From assembly GCF_002906255.1 (NCBI RefSeq), contig NZ_POTC01000027.1:1-40937 (forward strand): DNA of 40,937 bases, written 5' to 3'. The notes under the pieces are model-generated. The model did no database searches, had not been told where the DNA came from, and was given only the letters and a program-made list of their open reading frames with translations. Made by a program: the position numbers and the translations under genes. Each line of letters opens with the position of its first letter. Positions within the stretch are counted from its first letter, which is position 1. Source of the DNA: Novacetimonas maltaceti (GTDB lineage Bacteria; Pseudomonadota; Alphaproteobacteria; Acetobacterales; Acetobacteraceae). Positions 39,410-40,937 of the stretch are shown here, piece by piece.

Positions 39410-39604
39410 ATGAGTACTTTTCACCTTGTCCCCGCAACCGGCCTTCCCCCCGGCACGCAGGAAACCCGCCAGACGACCACCGGTCTGTTCGCCTGGTTCG
39501 CCGCCGCGCTGCGCCGTCGCGGCATGACGGAACTCGCGACGCTCAACAGCGTCGCGGTGCCGATGTCGGTCCGCACGGCCATCGAGGCCCCGACTCGCGG
39601 CTGA
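39410..39604 (+). CDS. Small hypothetical protein
   Basis: 64 residues from the ATG at 39410 (MSTFHLVPATGLPPG); a GTG at 39380 is in frame. A helical centre LFAWFAAALRRRGMTELATLN is amphipathic, recalling small regulatory DUF1127-like proteins, though it does not match that family's motif. The ribosome site is weak (GGAAA). Not recognised. The next gene follows after 172 bases that contain a long perfect hairpin. Confidence 0.45.
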   Translation: MSTFHLVPATGLPPGTQETRQTTTGLFAWFAAALRRRGMTELATLNSVAVPMSVRTAIEAPTRG

Positions 39605-39687
39605 GGCCCCGGCCTGTCGCGCCATCGCCGCCCCGGCGGGGCCATGGCGCGATAAAGCGCATCGGGGATAATGCTTTTCCATGCCCA

Positions 39688-39756
39688 TGGTGCCATAATG
39701 TGTGGCGGCGCAGCGATGCGCCGCCACATCTGTTTCCGCCATGCCCCATGGCACCA
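39688..39756. terminator. Perfect 12-base-arm hairpin with outer inverted repeat
   Basis: TGTGGCGGCGCA (39701-39712), loop GCGA, TGCGCCGCCACA (39717-39728). An outer pair TGGTGCC (39688-39694) and GGCACCA (39750-39756) encloses it. It may end the upstream gene or form a structure in the leader of the gene at 39777. No T-tract is present. Confidence 0.55.
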
Positions 39757-39776
39757 CAGCATAAGGACCCCCAAGC

Positions 39777-40415
39777 GTGAGCCGACCGATACAGGCACGG
39801 ACTTCCGTGATGGCGCGCGGCCGCCCGCGCCTGCGCGCCTGCCTGCGGCGCGGGGCACTCGCGCTGTGCCTGTCCGCCCCTGTCTGCGCCCCCTTCCCCG
39901 CCCCCGTGGCGCATGCCGCCAGCGTCGGCATCCCCGGCCTTGGCGATTACGCGCAGTTCGGCGTCACCGTCACCGGCAATGGCGCCTATGGCCGCTGCAC
40001 GGTGCAGGTCTCCTTTGACGCGGGGCGCTTCGCCTCAAGCGCGAAGGTGCTCGACAGCATGGGCATCCTTGACAACGTGGACACGCCCCTGCTGCGCCGG
40101 CGGACCAATTTCTACATGCGCGCCACGGCGGAGGAGATCGCCCCCGTCGTGGTCGACCACGCCTTCCAGCGGTTCGGTCACCGTGAGCAGTGCCATTTCG
40201 AGTTCCTCTCGCGCGAGGGATGGTCGTATGGTGGGGACACGGGCAAGCCGTTCATGAAATTCACCATCACCGCGCGCACCGCGACACAGGTGGACTGGTA
40301 CAAGGCCAGCTTTGACGAACTGCATGAGGTGGCGGGCGGGTTCTGGGAAGATGCCGCCTTCGCCGGCCCGGCGCAGGCGGAAGAACCGGGACAGTCCTAC
40401 GGCCGCCGCTACTGA
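39777..40415 (+). CDS. Exported hypothetical protein
   Basis: 212 residues from a GTG, with AAGGA nine bases upstream; an ATG at 39810 is in frame. The signal is long and Arg-rich at the start (RPRLRACLRRGALALCL...AHA-A), cut at about residue 47. The mature domain is about 165 residues, has two cysteines that could pair, and mixes beta and helical segments. Examples are FGVTVTGNGAYGRCTVQVSFD and PVVVDHAFQRFGHREQCHFEF. It ends with a Gly/Tyr/Arg tail. No family recognised. bluB follows 64 bases on in the same direction. Confidence 0.65.
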   Translation: MSRPIQARTSVMARGRPRLRACLRRGALALCLSAPVCAPFPAPVAHAASVGIPGLGDYAQFGVTVTGNGAYGRCTVQVSFDAGRFASSAKVLDSMGILDNVDTPLLRRRTNFYMRATAEEIAPVVVDHAFQRFGHREQCHFEFLSREGWSYGGDTGKPFMKFTITARTATQVDWYKASFDELHEVAGGFWEDAAFAGPAQAEEPGQSYGRRY

Positions 40416-40479
40416 GGCGCGACCCCGGCGCGCGATCCATGGCGGCTTCGCCTGCACCCGCCCCACGTAAGGAACAGTC

Positions 40480-40937
40480 ATGACCCAGCCCGGATTTTCC
40501 GGCACGTTTACCAAGGAATTCGAAACCCTGCTGCGCTGGCGGCGCGACGTGCGCCATTTCCGGCGCGATCCCGTGCCTGCCGGGGTGCTTGACGGGCTGC
40601 TGGCGACGGCATGCCTTGCGCCCTCGGTGGGGCTGAGCGAACCGTGGCGCTTCGTCCGCGTGGACGACCCCGCGCGCCGGCATGCCGTGCGGGAGGATTT
40701 CGCCCGATGCAATGCCGAAGCCCTCGCCGCGCGCGACGGCTCCGACGCGGGGGATTACGCGCGGCTGAAGCTTGCCGGGCTGGACGACGCGCCGCACCAT
40801 GTCGCGGTCTTTTCCGACAATGACCCAGCCCAGGGGCGCGGCCTTGGCCGGGGCACCATGCCGCAGACCACCACATGGTCCACGGTCATGGCCATCCACA
40901 CCTTCTGGCTGGCGGCAACGGCGGCGGGGGTGGGGGT
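40480..40937 (+). CDS. bluB: 5,6-dimethylbenzimidazole synthase BluB (3' end outside the window)
   Basis: The window ends inside this gene; 152 codons are present. AAGGA lies about seven bases before the ATG. The nitroreductase-like fold is shown by RWRRDVRHFRRDPVP near residue 20 and by ACLAPSVGLSEPWRFVRV (about 47-64), both hallmarks of BluB. MPQTTTWSTVMAIHTFWLAA follows. BluB breaks down reduced FMN with oxygen to make 5,6-dimethylbenzimidazole, the lower ligand of vitamin B12, so it fits an aerobic B12-making bacterium. The gap upstream is only 64 bases, too short for a full cobalamin riboswitch, and none is seen. Confidence 0.88.
   Translation, partial: MTQPGFSGTFTKEFETLLRWRRDVRHFRRDPVPAGVLDGLLATACLAPSVGLSEPWRFVRVDDPARRHAVREDFARCNAEALAARDGSDAGDYARLKLAGLDDAPHHVAVFSDNDPAQGRGLGRGTMPQTTTWSTVMAIHTFWLAATAAGVG

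Noticed and set aside
40416-40479. Cobalamin riboswitch before bluB
   Set aside because: The gap is only 64 bases and shows no B12-box sequence.

Overview
The window is high-GC alphaproteobacterial DNA from an acetic acid bacterium, most likely Komagataeibacter or the closely related Novacetimonas (Acetobacteraceae). The main evidence is a fused BcsA-BcsB cellulose synthase followed by bcsX, bcsY, bcsC and a secreted SGNH enzyme, which is the layout of the second (type II) cellulose cluster of Komagataeibacter xylinus. A xylitol dehydrogenase of the Gluconobacter type supports this. No tRNA, rRNA, CRISPR array, transposase or prophage gene was seen.

Layout. Positions 1-7,420 hold small envelope and hypothetical genes, a DnaQ-like exonuclease, a PPP-type phosphoesterase and two tiny Gly-rich lipoproteins. 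Xylitol dehydrogenase (7586-8389), a Cys-rich periplasmic protein, a lipoprotein and an MFS transporter follow. A run of very small exported proteins ends with a CsbD-family protein (10562-11878). Next on the minus strand is a sulfate ABC importer operon, sbp-cysT-cysW-cysA (16034 to 12198), in which all three junctions are ATGA overlaps. An alginate-export-family outer-membrane protein is read away from it. A TetR regulator converges on an MBL-fold hydrolase.

The centre is the type II cellulose operon on the minus strand (33893 to 21223): bcsAB, bcsX, bcsY, bcsC and an SGNH hydrolase. Polymerisation and export parts are combined with one membrane acyltransferase and two SGNH-fold enzymes, so the expected product is acylated or acyl-edited cellulose rather than the crystalline ribbon made by clusters with bcsD. 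A TetR/AcrR regulator is divergent from the operon across 770 bases of non-coding DNA, and an FNR/CRP-type regulator with a good sigma70-like promoter follows it. The right end holds an SGNH-like membrane-anchored protein, an aldose-1-epimerase-like protein, two small unknowns and the 5' part of bluB.

Main observations. (1) The bcsAB frame carries an in-frame amber codon 17 codons after its natural start, while the sequence between that stop and the next ATG still reads as a normal BcsA N-terminus. (2) Two families of intergenic palindromic repeats recur: four loci of a roughly 138-base three-hairpin unit, and two and a half copies of an 80-base two-hairpin unit. One copy of the first supplies the stop codon of cysA. 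(3) Several inverted repeats lie upstream of genes and look like operators. All functional calls rest on sequence reading and remembered family features; no database search was run.
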